A model generated the notes under the pieces. It was not told the origin of the DNA and did not search any database. It was given only the letters and a program-made list of their open reading frames with translations. Positions 15,721-23,833 of a DNA stretch of 64,000 bases are shown piece after piece. Position numbers and translations under genes: made by a program. Positions within the stretch are counted from its first letter, which is position 1; each line of letters begins with the position of its first letter. Source of the stretch: Schlegelella_A sp038318385 (GTDB lineage Bacteria > Pseudomonadota > Gammaproteobacteria > Burkholderiales > Burkholderiaceae_C); NCBI GenBank assembly GCA_038318385.1, contig JBBQCD010000016.1, forward strand, positions 6,073 through 70,072. Reading direction: 5' to 3'.

Positions 15721-17339
15721 CGACCATGACCAGCGCCGGACATCGCAGCGGGAGAATCGGCGGGTGTCGGCTTCGAGCCGCAGTCGTGCTGATGCTGCTC
15801 ACGCTGGCCGGCTGCGGCACCCTGCCGCGGCTGGATCTCGCCACGCGGGATGCGCGGGCCACCAAGGCCATCCCGCTGTCGACGGCCACCACGCTCGGGC
15901 GCATCGCCAGGGAGTCGCAACCCTCGCCGGAGCTCTCGGGCTTTCGCCTGATGCCGCTCGGCAACTTCTCGCTCGATACGCGGGTCCAGCTGGCGCGCCG
16001 CGCCGAGGTTTCGCTCGATGTCCAGTACTACCACTTCGCCAGCGACGAGACCGGGCGCTGGCTGATGCGGGCGCTGCGCGACGCGGCCCTGCGCGGCGTG
16101 CGCGTCCGCCTGCTGGTCGACGACTTCTACACCGGCGGGGAGGACGATTTCCTGCTCGGCATGGCGGCCTATCCGAACGTCGAGGTCCGCCTCTTCAACC
16201 CGTTCTGCTGCGCCCGCGCGCACGGCCAGCTGGCGCGCTTCGCGGCGTCGCTCGGCGAGTTCTCGCGCGTCAACCACCGCATGCACAACAAGCTCTTCAT
16301 CGCCGACGGGGCGATGGCAGTGATCGGCGGGCGCAACATCGCCGACGAGTACTTCCTGCGCAGCATGGGTGAGAACTTCATCGACGTCGACGCCTTCACC
16401 GTCGGCCAGGTGATCCCGCCGCTGCAGTTCCTCTTCGACCGCTACTGGAACAGCGCCCCGGTCTACCCGCTCGAGTTCGTTGCCAAGAGCAGCAACACGC
16501 CGCAGCAACTGCGCGAGATGTTCGAGCGCTTCACCGGGCCGGGGCAGACGCCACCGCCCGAGCCGCTGCCGCGCAACGACGTGCTCGGCTACGGCCCGAT
16601 CGCCGACGACCTCGACGGCGGCCGGCTCGGCCTGATCTGGAGCGAGGCCTACGTCTTCGCCGACCACCCCGACAAGCCTTTCGAGGACCAGAGCGACGGC
16701 GAACTGCTCGAGACCAGCGTGACCTACAACGTCTTCGAAGCCATTCGCAAGGCGCAGAAGGAAATGGTCGCGTCGTCGCCGTATTTCGTGCCGGGTCCGC
16801 GCGGCATGGCGCTGCTGCGCGAACTCACCGACCGGGGTGTGAAGATCAGCGTGCTGACCAACTCACTCGGCGCGACCGACGAGCCGGTGGTGCACCTGGG
16901 CTACAGCCGCTATCGCCCGGAGATGTTGCGGATGGGGATCGACCTCTACGAACTCAGCGCCAGCCGGGTCAAGAAGAACGACCGGATGTTCCTGTTCGGC
17001 GCGTCGCTCGGCCGGCTGCATGCCAAGCTGGTCGTGATCGACCGCAAGATCGCCTTCATCGGCTCGATGAACCTCGACCCGCGTTCGGCGACCATCAACA
17101 CCGAGCTCGGCGCGGTGATCAACAGCCCGCAGCTGGCCCGCGAACTGCTCCGCGTCATCGACATCGACCGCCTGCAAAGCGCCTACCGCGTGCGCCTGAG
17201 CAAGGACGGCCGCGGCCTGGAGTGGTACAGCAGCGACGGCGAGAAGGAAATGATCCTCTACTCCGAGCCCGACGCCTCGTCCTGGCTGCGCTTCAAGCAA
17301 TGGCTGCTCTCCCCCTTCGTTCCCGAGGAACTGCTGTAG
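15717..17339 (+). CDS. Phospholipase D-family lipoprotein (cardiolipin synthase C-like)
   Basis: This 540-residue protein has a lipoprotein signal (LTLAGC, Cys ~33) and two HKD motifs. HNKLFIADGAMAVIGGRN (~191-208) and HAKLVVIDRKIAFIGSMN (~437-454) form the bipartite active site of the phospholipase D superfamily. Size, lipobox and spacing resemble the ClsC/YmdC group, which makes cardiolipin from phosphatidylglycerol and phosphatidylethanolamine. Hydrolytic activity is also possible. It would be anchored in the periplasm or outer membrane. The start overlaps the ogt stop, and the 3' end overlaps the next gene by 40 bases. Confidence 0.9.
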   Translation: MTTMTSAGHRSGRIGGCRLRAAVVLMLLTLAGCGTLPRLDLATRDARATKAIPLSTATTLGRIARESQPSPELSGFRLMPLGNFSLDTRVQLARRAEVSLDVQYYHFASDETGRWLMRALRDAALRGVRVRLLVDDFYTGGEDDFLLGMAAYPNVEVRLFNPFCCARAHGQLARFAASLGEFSRVNHRMHNKLFIADGAMAVIGGRNIADEYFLRSMGENFIDVDAFTVGQVIPPLQFLFDRYWNSAPVYPLEFVAKSSNTPQQLREMFERFTGPGQTPPPEPLPRNDVLGYGPIADDLDGGRLGLIWSEAYVFADHPDKPFEDQSDGELLETSVTYNVFEAIRKAQKEMVASSPYFVPGPRGMALLRELTDRGVKISVLTNSLGATDEPVVHLGYSRYRPEMLRMGIDLYELSASRVKKNDRMFLFGASLGRLHAKLVVIDRKIAFIGSMNLDPRSATINTELGAVINSPQLARELLRVIDIDRLQSAYRVRLSKDGRGLEWYSSDGEKEMILYSEPDASSWLRFKQWLLSPFVPEELL

Positions 17340-18097
17340 CCCGGGGCTGCGGCGTCGTCCTGCGGCACGCCCTGTCGGCGCTGCTCGCTGGCGCCTTCGC
17401 CTGCGCCGGCGCCGGCGCCGCGACCGTCTCGCTGCATCCGGGCGGCAACCTGGTCGTGCTCGAGGGGCGGATCGACGTCGGCGATTTCGACAAGGTCCTC
17501 AAGATCAGCCGCGAAGCCACGCCCTCGGGCATCTACCTGGCGTCGCCGGGCGGGAACCTCATGGAGGCCATCCGCATCGGCGCGCTGGTGCGGCGCCTCG
17601 CCTGGGAGACGCGCTCGGCCGAGGGACCGGACGTCCCGGCGGAGTTCCGCGCCGGCGTGGCTGCTTCCTACGGTGTGCGCGATCCGGCGCGGCACAACAT
17701 GTGTGCGAGCGCATGCTTCTTCATTTTCGTCGGCGGGATCTATCGCGACGGTCATCAGCTCGCGATCCACCAGCCTTTCATGTCCCCGGTGGAGCTCGAA
17801 CGCATCTCCGCGGACGAAGCCGTGCGTCGGGCCAGCAACGTGCGAACCGTCGTCGAGCTCTACCTGCGCCGCATGGGCGTGCCGCTGCGCTACGTGCAGG
17901 AGATGTACGACGTTCCCAAGGAACGCCTCCGCTGGCTGACCGAGGACGAGATCGCCGCGGACTTCCACGGCTTCATCGCCGAGGTGCAACCCTGGGTCGA
18001 AACCCAGTGCAGCGCTCAGGAGGTGCACACGCAGCGCTGCCGGGAAAGCGTCATGACGGGGATCCGCATCCGCGCCTTGCAAGAGGCCAACCGTTAG
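17300..18097 (+). CDS. Predicted periplasmic ClpP/crotonase-fold-like protein (COG3904-like)
   Basis: About 265 residues from the ATG at 17300, which gives a good signal peptide (LRHALSALLAGAFACAGAGA). The frame continues upstream to 17222, but that part is antisense-like to the lipase end. The mature protein carries ISREATPSGIYLASPGGNLM and CASACFFIFVGG. In COG3904-type proteins these correspond to the SPGG oxyanion strand and the Ser-containing turn of ClpP-fold proteases. The Ser in SAC would be the nucleophile if active. The start lies inside the phospholipase gene (40-base overlap), suggesting coupled expression. No substrate is known. Confidence 0.72.
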   Translation: MAALPLRSRGTAVARGCGVVLRHALSALLAGAFACAGAGAATVSLHPGGNLVVLEGRIDVGDFDKVLKISREATPSGIYLASPGGNLMEAIRIGALVRRLAWETRSAEGPDVPAEFRAGVAASYGVRDPARHNMCASACFFIFVGGIYRDGHQLAIHQPFMSPVELERISADEAVRRASNVRTVVELYLRRMGVPLRYVQEMYDVPKERLRWLTEDEIAADFHGFIAEVQPWVETQCSAQEVHTQRCRESVMTGIRIRALQEANR

Positions 18098-18184
18098 GGG
18101 CCCAGAGGCGCGCCGCATCCCCGACTGGCGGCAGCAGCAATCGTTCCGGTCGTATGCGAACCTCAGGGAAGACCCCAGAAAAAG

Positions 18185-18216
18185 ATTGTTGACAATCCAC
18201 AGCCGACAATCAGAAT
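18185..18216 (+). promoter_or_regulatory. Promoter and palindromic operator of the phosphonate regulator
   Basis: ATTGTTGACAAT (18185-18196) is an inverted repeat (ATTGT-tg-ACAAT) of the T-G-T-N-A-C-A type bound by FadR-branch GntR proteins. It contains a perfect -35 hexamer TTGACA (18189-18194). A -10-like CAGAAT at 18211-18216 follows after 16 bases, and a third ACAATC half-site sits at 18206-18211. The -10 is only six bases from the ATG at 18223, so the transcript would be leaderless or nearly so. The operator overlapping -35 predicts repression by the gene's own product. Inference from sequence only. Confidence 0.6.
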
Positions 18217-18222
18217 CGGCTG

Positions 18223-19044
18223 ATGGCGACGACTTCTCCTCAGCAACGGCCGACGGCACCCGAAAGCGTGCGCCTGCTGAAGAGTCAGTCGCTGACGATG
18301 CTGGTACAGCGCGAGCTCGAACGAATGATCCTGGCCGGCGAGATCCCCGTCGGCGCCAAGCTCAACGAGGTCGCCCTGGCGTCGGGCCTGGGCGTTTCGC
18401 GCGGTCCGGTCCGCGAGTCATTCCGAGCGCTCGAGGAAACGGGCCTCGTCCGCATCGAGAAAAGCCGCGGCGTCTTCGTCCGCGAGCTCTCGGTCGCCGA
18501 GGCCGACGACATCTACGAGATCCGCGCCACCTTCGATCAGATGGCCGGGCGCAAGCTGGCCCGAACGATCACGGCCGAGCAGCTGGCCAACCTGCGCGAA
18601 CTGCTCGACGCCATGGACGAGGCGACGCGCGCCGGCGACCTGGAGCGCTACCACCCGCTGAACCTGCGTTTCCACGACACGCTGGTCGGTTACGCCAACA
18701 ACCCGAAGCTGCTGCAGCTCTACCGCCGGGTGGTCAACGAACTCAACCTCTACCGCCGCCACACCCTGGCACTTCGCGACCGGCTGCCGACTTCGACCGA
18801 GGAGCATCGCCGCATCCTCGAGGCGATCGCTGCAGGCAGCGCCGACGAAGTCGGACGGATGCTGCAGGACCACGCGATGGCCAGCCGCGACCGCATGCAC
18901 ACCCTTCTGGCCGCTGCGGCGGCCGCCTCGGCGCCCGCGATCGAGCCGCTGCCACCGACGACATTTCGCCCCCGATCGAGCACGACAAGAGCGCCAGCCT
19001 TCCATCCGGAAGAACCAGGCGCCGGATCCGTCATCAAGGCGTAA
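18223..19044 (+). CDS. GntR-family (FCD branch) regulator of the phosphonate operon
   Basis: This 273-residue regulator has an N-terminal winged helix (~25-95; GAKLNEVALASGLGVSRGPV and RESFRALEETGLVRIEKSRG) and an FCD ligand-binding domain (~100-235; EIRATFDQMAGRKLA, LNLRFHDTLV, EEHRRILEAI). The Asp and His residues of the FCD domain (HDTLV, EEHRRI) are placed to bind a metal-ligand complex. It resembles the phosphonate-utilisation-associated GntR regulators. The last ~35 residues are low-complexity and not part of the fold. It is the first gene of the phosphonate operon, and a palindrome covers its own promoter. The ligand is probably a phosphonate or pathway intermediate (inference). Confidence 0.88.
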   Translation: MATTSPQQRPTAPESVRLLKSQSLTMLVQRELERMILAGEIPVGAKLNEVALASGLGVSRGPVRESFRALEETGLVRIEKSRGVFVRELSVAEADDIYEIRATFDQMAGRKLARTITAEQLANLRELLDAMDEATRAGDLERYHPLNLRFHDTLVGYANNPKLLQLYRRVVNELNLYRRHTLALRDRLPTSTEEHRRILEAIAAGSADEVGRMLQDHAMASRDRMHTLLAAAAAASAPAIEPLPPTTFRPRSSTTRAPAFHPEEPGAGSVIKA

Positions 19045-19113
19045 AGCCGTTGGCCCAGGCTCGCGCCAGGTCTGCAGACAAGCGCCGCATCCATCACGCA
19101 ACAGGAGACAAGC

Positions 19114-20052
19114 ATGCGCACATTGATCATGGGTTTCGGGAGTCACTCGGTCCGCTCGCGCACGACGCGCTGGCTGGCACTTGCAGCCGCAGCGGCCGCC
19201 GCGTGGATGCTGCTGCCGCAGAGCGCCGCGGCCCAGGCATGCGAGAACCCGAAGGTGCTGCGCTTCTCGATGATTCCGACCCAGGAATCGGTGCGCGAGC
19301 TGACTCTGTACAAGCCGGTGATCGATCTCCTGGCCAAGAACACCGGAAAGAAGATCGAGTTCTACATGCCGACTTCTTATTCCTCGGTCGTCGAGGCGTT
19401 GCTCGGAAAGTGGGTCGACATCGCCGTGCTCGGGCCGGAGTCGTATGTCATCGCCAAGAACCAGGGCGCGGCAATCGACGTGTTCGCCACCTATTCCAAG
19501 AAGAAGGACGGATTGCAGGAGGCCGGCCCCGGCTACAAGTCGTTGCTCATCACGAAGAAGGGTTCCAAGTTCAGCAGCATCGATTCGACAAAGGGCTCCG
19601 TGATGCTGCTGGTCGACCCGGCGAGCACCTCGGGGGGTCTGATTCCCGAGTCACAGTTCGGCGCGAAGGTGATCAAGATGCCGCTGAAGCAGTACTTCAG
19701 CCGCACCGCGTTCTCGGGCGGACACGACCTGTCGACGATTGCCGTGTTCGACGGCAAGGCCGACGCCGGATTCGTGGCATCGCACCGCTTCATGAACGCG
19801 ATCAGTGCCAGCAAGGGCAAGATGAAGACAGACGACTTCAACATCCTCTGGAGCTCGACGCTCCTTCCGCAGGATCCGTTCGTCTATCGATCCACGCTGT
19901 GCCCCGAGATCAAGACCCAGATCCAGCAGACGTTCCTCACGCTCGACCAGAACCCCGATGGCAAGAAATACCTCGACAACGTCGACGCCGACAAGTTCGT
20001 CGAAATGAAGGATTCGAACTACGACGTCATCCGCGAAGCCGGCATCAAGTAG
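19114..20052 (+). CDS. phnD: Phosphonate ABC transporter, periplasmic substrate-binding protein
   Basis: A PhnD-family binding protein (312 residues) with a signal peptide (~1-41, cleavage after AAAQA). The mature part reads LRFSMIPTQESVRELTLYKP, then SSVVEALLGKWVDIAVLGPE, the helix and hinge segment that holds the phosphonate group in PhnD/PtxB proteins, and later VDPASTSGGLIPESQF. It captures phosphonates in the periplasm for the PhnC-E-E importer. It starts 69 bases after the regulator stop; no separate promoter or terminator is evident in that gap, so it is probably co-transcribed. An in-frame ATG six residues in (MGFGSH) is an alternative start. Confidence 0.94.
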   Translation: MRTLIMGFGSHSVRSRTTRWLALAAAAAAAWMLLPQSAAAQACENPKVLRFSMIPTQESVRELTLYKPVIDLLAKNTGKKIEFYMPTSYSSVVEALLGKWVDIAVLGPESYVIAKNQGAAIDVFATYSKKKDGLQEAGPGYKSLLITKKGSKFSSIDSTKGSVMLLVDPASTSGGLIPESQFGAKVIKMPLKQYFSRTAFSGGHDLSTIAVFDGKADAGFVASHRFMNAISASKGKMKTDDFNILWSSTLLPQDPFVYRSTLCPEIKTQIQQTFLTLDQNPDGKKYLDNVDADKFVEMKDSNYDVIREAGIK

Positions 20053-20091
20053 CCGCAGCGCCGCCGTCCGTACCGAGTGCGAGGAGTCCCG

Positions 20092-20841
20092 ATGTCAGCG
20101 ATCCTGGAAGTGAAGGGACTCCGCGCCGGCTATGCCGACCGCGAGATCCTCAAGGGCGTGAGCTTCTCGCTCGGGCCCGATGATTTCTTCGCCGTCATCG
20201 GCCCGAGCGGTGCCGGCAAGTCGACTCTCATCCGTTGCGTCAACCGGCTGGTCGAGCCCAAGAGCGGCGAGGTGATCTTCAACGGCATCGACCTGCTCAA
20301 GCTGTCCTATCCCGAGATGCGCATGCAGCGCCGCAACATCGGGATGATCTTCCAGGAGTTCAACCTGATCGAGCGGCTCTCGGTGATGGACAACGTCCTG
20401 ACCGGGCGGCTCGGCTACACCGGCACGCTGCGCAGCATCCTGCGCATGTACACGAAGGACGACATCGCGCAGGCGCTGCGCCTGCTCGACCGCGTCGGCC
20501 TCGCCGACCACGTCGACAAGCGTGCGGACCGCCTGTCGGGCGGGCAGCGTCAGCGGGTCGGCATCGCCCGCGCCCTGATCCAGAACCCGAAGCTGCTGCT
20601 CGTTGACGAGCCGACCTCGAGCCTCGACCCGAAGATCTCGCGCGAAGTGATGACGCTCATTCGCGAGATCGCCGCCGAGTTCCACATCCCCGTTCTCTGC
20701 AACATTCACGACGTCGATCTCGCCTGCGAATTCTGTACGCGCGTGATCGGCCTGCAGGACGGTCTGACGAGATTCGACGGCAGCCCCGCCGAACTCGACA
20801 AGGCGGCGCTCCAGGACATCTACGCCATGGAGGTGCTGTGA
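20092..20841 (+). CDS. phnC: Phosphonate ABC transporter ATP-binding protein
   Basis: An ABC ATPase of 249 residues: Walker A GPSGAGKST (~36-44), Q-loop FQEFNLIERLSV (~90), signature LSGGQRQRVGIARAL (~147-161), Walker B LLLVDEPTSSLD (~168-179) and H-loop CNIHDV (~204). The FQEFNL and MDNVL-GRLGYT segments are typical of PhnC. It powers uptake by the two PhnE permeases. I chose the ATG at 20092 because GAGGAG precedes it and the product then begins with the conserved ILEVKGLRAGY. It overlaps the first permease by four bases. Confidence 0.95.
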   Translation: MSAILEVKGLRAGYADREILKGVSFSLGPDDFFAVIGPSGAGKSTLIRCVNRLVEPKSGEVIFNGIDLLKLSYPEMRMQRRNIGMIFQEFNLIERLSVMDNVLTGRLGYTGTLRSILRMYTKDDIAQALRLLDRVGLADHVDKRADRLSGGQRQRVGIARALIQNPKLLLVDEPTSSLDPKISREVMTLIREIAAEFHIPVLCNIHDVDLACEFCTRVIGLQDGLTRFDGSPAELDKAALQDIYAMEVL

Positions 20842-21653
20842 CCGCCGCCACCCTCGACCTGCGTGCCGCGGACATCGTCGCCGGCCGGCAACGCACGCGA
20901 CGCATCCGATACCTGTCGTACGCCGTGATCCTGATCGCGGTGGCCTGGAGCATCGAGGTCATCGTCGTCAAGGACACCGACTGGAACCGCATCCAGCTCG
21001 CCTCGCTGCTCGACACGCTGCTCCGCTTCGCCGAGCTCGACATCGGCGTCGTCCCCGACCTCTGGAAGCCGGCACTCGAGACCGTGGTGATGGCCACGCT
21101 CGCCACCCTGCTGGGCCTGCTGCTGTCGATCCCGGTGGCGTGGCTCGGCGCCGCCAACATCACGCCGCTCGGCAGGACTTCCTATGTCTTCGGCCGCTTC
21201 CTGATGACGATGTCGCGTTCGGTGCACGAGATCGTCTGGGGTCTCATCTTCGTGTCCGCGGTCGGTCTGGGTGCGCTCGCCGGCGTGCTCGCGATGGCGG
21301 TGCGCTCGATCGGCTTCATCTCGAAGACTATCGCCGAGGCGATCGAGGACGTCGATCCGAAGCCGCTCGAGGCGATCCGCGCCGCTGGCGGAACGAAGTT
21401 CCAGATCCTCTGGTTCGCGATCCTGCCGCAGATCATCCCGGTATTCGTCGGCAACATCATCTTCGAGTGGGACATCAACATTCGTCGCTCGACCATCATG
21501 GGGCTGGTCGGCGCCGGCGGGCTCGGCCTGCTGCTGTTCCGCCAGATGGCGATGTCGAACTACGGCGGCATCGCCGTCGTCATATTGGCCGTCCTTGCAC
21601 TCATCATCTTCGGCGAAGTCGTCTCCCACTATGCACGTCGAGCAGTCATCTGA
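20838..21653 (+). CDS. phnE: Phosphonate ABC transporter permease, first subunit
   Basis: A PhnE-type inner-membrane permease of 271 residues with about six membrane helices and the BPD_transp_1 coupling segment EAIRAAGGTKFQILWFAILP (~180-200). The start is GTG at 20838, overlapping the phnC stop. Characteristic PhnE strings are SVHEIVWGLIFV and WLGAANITPLG. It forms the translocation channel together with the second PhnE encoded immediately downstream. Confidence 0.93.
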   Translation: MTAATLDLRAADIVAGRQRTRRIRYLSYAVILIAVAWSIEVIVVKDTDWNRIQLASLLDTLLRFAELDIGVVPDLWKPALETVVMATLATLLGLLLSIPVAWLGAANITPLGRTSYVFGRFLMTMSRSVHEIVWGLIFVSAVGLGALAGVLAMAVRSIGFISKTIAEAIEDVDPKPLEAIRAAGGTKFQILWFAILPQIIPVFVGNIIFEWDINIRRSTIMGLVGAGGLGLLLFRQMAMSNYGGIAVVILAVLALIIFGEVVSHYARRAVI

Positions 21654-22554
21654 TCTCCGGCTGCGGGGTCCGGCCGACGTCGGAACGGCGCCGCTCCGAC
21701 CGCCGTCCCCCGCTCCCGGCAACCGCTCGCGGGAGGCCAGCCCCACGCCGGCGACCTGGAGCCGCTTTCGCTATCCGCAGAGTCTCTACAAGTACGCCGC
21801 CCTGCTCGCGTCGCTCGCCTTCCTCGCGTTCTCGGTCGACTATCTCGACATCGACCTGGAGCGATTGCCGGGCTTGCTCGGACGCATGACGGAGACCCTG
21901 GGCCGCCGCTACTTCCCGCCGCATCTCGGCCACATCCTGAACGCCGACTACTGGCACACGGTGGTCGAGACGCTGCAGATGACGTATTTCGCGACCGTGC
22001 TCGGCCTGGCGGCGGCGGTGCCGCTGGCGTGGTTCGCAGCGCACAACATCACGCCGAGCCGGCGTTTCCTCTACAAGCCGGCCCGCCTCGTCATCATGGC
22101 CTGCCGCTCGGTCCACGAGATGATCTGGACAATCCTGCTCGTCATGATCCTCGGCTTCGGCATGCTGCCGGGCGCGCTCGCGCTGACGCTCTTCTGCATC
22201 GGCTTTGCCGGCAAGCTGTTCTCCGAGGCCATCGAAGCCATCAAGCCCGGACAGGTCGAGGCCATCCGCTCTGCCGGCGCAAACCAGATGCAGGTGTTCG
22301 TCTACGCCGTCCTGCCCCAGGTTCGCGTCGCCTGGACGGGAATCTCCATCTACACCTGGGACGTCGTGTTCCGGGCGGCCACGGTGGTCGGCTTCTTCGG
22401 TGCCGGCGGCATGGGCTGGTACCTGCGGGAAAGCGTGCAGCGCGTCGCCTCGCACGACGTTGCCGCGATCCTGCTGTCGATCATCGTCGTCGTGCTGCTG
22501 TCGGAGCTCTTCTCGGCCTGGCTGCGCACCCACATCGCCAAGGCCGTGGCCTGA
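21631..22554 (+). CDS. phnE: Phosphonate ABC transporter permease, second subunit
   Basis: A second PhnE paralogue (307 residues) with the same landmarks: WFAAHNITPSRRFL, SVHEMIWTILLVM and coupling segment EAIRSAGANQMQVFVYAVLP. About six transmembrane helices. The ATG at 21631 overlaps the preceding permease by 23 bases; the first ~45 residues are a Pro/Arg-rich cytoplasmic extension absent from the first subunit. Two unequal PhnE genes after phnC are common in catabolic phosphonate operons and imply a heterodimeric channel. Confidence 0.92.
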   Translation: MHVEQSSDLRLRGPADVGTAPLRPPSPAPGNRSREASPTPATWSRFRYPQSLYKYAALLASLAFLAFSVDYLDIDLERLPGLLGRMTETLGRRYFPPHLGHILNADYWHTVVETLQMTYFATVLGLAAAVPLAWFAAHNITPSRRFLYKPARLVIMACRSVHEMIWTILLVMILGFGMLPGALALTLFCIGFAGKLFSEAIEAIKPGQVEAIRSAGANQMQVFVYAVLPQVRVAWTGISIYTWDVVFRAATVVGFFGAGGMGWYLRESVQRVASHDVAAILLSIIVVVLLSELFSAWLRTHIAKAVA

Positions 22555-22579
22555 TTCCGCATACTCAAGAGGATTGTTC

Positions 22580-23812
22580 ATGAACACGTCAACCGGCCGC
22601 TCTGTCGCGGCCAACGGCCGCCGCTACCGCTGGATGGACCGCCCCCTGGTGGTCGTCTGCGTCGACGGCTGCGAGCCCGACTACATCACCCAGGCGATGG
22701 AAGCCGGCGTCGCGCCGTTCCTGCGGGAGATGTGCGAGCAGGGTACCTCGCTGCTGGCCGACTGCGTCGTTCCGAGCTTCACCAACCCGAACAACCTCTC
22801 CATCGTCACCGGAGCCCCGCCCTCGGTGCACGGCATCTGCGGCAACTACTTCTACGATCGCGAGGCCGACGAGGAAGTGATGATGAACGACGCCAAGTAC
22901 CTGCGCGCCGACACCATCCTCGCCGGCTTCTCGAACGCCGGCGCCAAGGTCGTCGTCATCACCGCCAAGGACAAGCTGCGCACCCTGCTCGGCAAGGGCA
23001 TGAAGGCGATGTGCTTCTCGGCCGAGAAGGCCGACCAGTTGACCCTCGAGGGCAACGGCATCACCGGCGTGCTCGAACTCGTCGGCAAGCCGCTGCCCAA
23101 GGTCTACAGCGCCGACCTGTCCGAGTTCGTGTTCGCCGCCGGCGTCAAGATCATGGAGAAGCATCGCCCCGACGTGATGTACCTCTCGACCACCGACTAC
23201 ATCCAGCACAAGCACGCACCCGGCACGCCGGCGGCGAATGCCTTCTACGCGATGATGAGCGGCTATCTGGCGCAACTCGACGCGATGGGCGCGACGATCG
23301 CGCTCACCGCCGACCACGGCATGAACGCCAAGACCGACGCTGCCGGGCGTCCCCAGATCCTCTTCCTGCAGGACTGGTTCGACGCCGAGCTCGGTGCCGG
23401 CAAGGCGCGCGTCATCCTGCCCGTCACCGACCCCTACGTCGCCCACCACGGCTCCCTCGGTTCGTTCGCCACCGCCTACCTGCCGCCCGGCGACCACGCC
23501 AGCCTCTTCGCCAAGCTCGAGGAACTGCCGGGGGTCGAGGTCGTGCTGTCGCGCGCCGACGCGGCCGTGCGCTTCGGCCTGCCGCCCGACCGGATCGGCG
23601 ACGTCGTCATCGTTTCCGAGCGCCTCTACGTCATCGGCACCACGCCGTCGCGGCACGACCTGTCGGGGCTCGACGCGCCGCTGCGGTCGCACGGCGGCCT
23701 CTCCGAACAGACCGTGCCGCTGCTTTTCAACCGCCGTCTCGCCGACGTGCCATCCGGCAGGCGCCTGCGCAACTTCGACATCTTCGACCTGGCGCTCAAC
23801 CATGCGGCCTGA
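22580..23812 (+). CDS. phnA: Phosphonoacetate hydrolase
   Basis: An alkaline-phosphatase-superfamily enzyme that cleaves the C-P bond of phosphonoacetate to acetate and phosphate using two zinc ions. The 410-residue protein has the metal Asp at D29 (VVCVDGCEPD) and the nucleophile Thr at T68 (PSFTNPNN). It also has the D/H pair in STTDYIQHKHAPG, the D-H pair in TADHGMN and the last His in SHGGLSEQ. As I recall, D29 and T68 match the numbering of the characterised Sinorhizobium enzyme. The ATG at 22580 is preceded by AGAGGA. It lies 25 bases after the permease and is the last step of the encoded pathway. Confidence 0.95.
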   Translation: MNTSTGRSVAANGRRYRWMDRPLVVVCVDGCEPDYITQAMEAGVAPFLREMCEQGTSLLADCVVPSFTNPNNLSIVTGAPPSVHGICGNYFYDREADEEVMMNDAKYLRADTILAGFSNAGAKVVVITAKDKLRTLLGKGMKAMCFSAEKADQLTLEGNGITGVLELVGKPLPKVYSADLSEFVFAAGVKIMEKHRPDVMYLSTTDYIQHKHAPGTPAANAFYAMMSGYLAQLDAMGATIALTADHGMNAKTDAAGRPQILFLQDWFDAELGAGKARVILPVTDPYVAHHGSLGSFATAYLPPGDHASLFAKLEELPGVEVVLSRADAAVRFGLPPDRIGDVVIVSERLYVIGTTPSRHDLSGLDAPLRSHGGLSEQTVPLLFNRRLADVPSGRRLRNFDIFDLALNHAA

Positions 23813-23833
23813 AGGCGGCATGAGGAGATTCCG

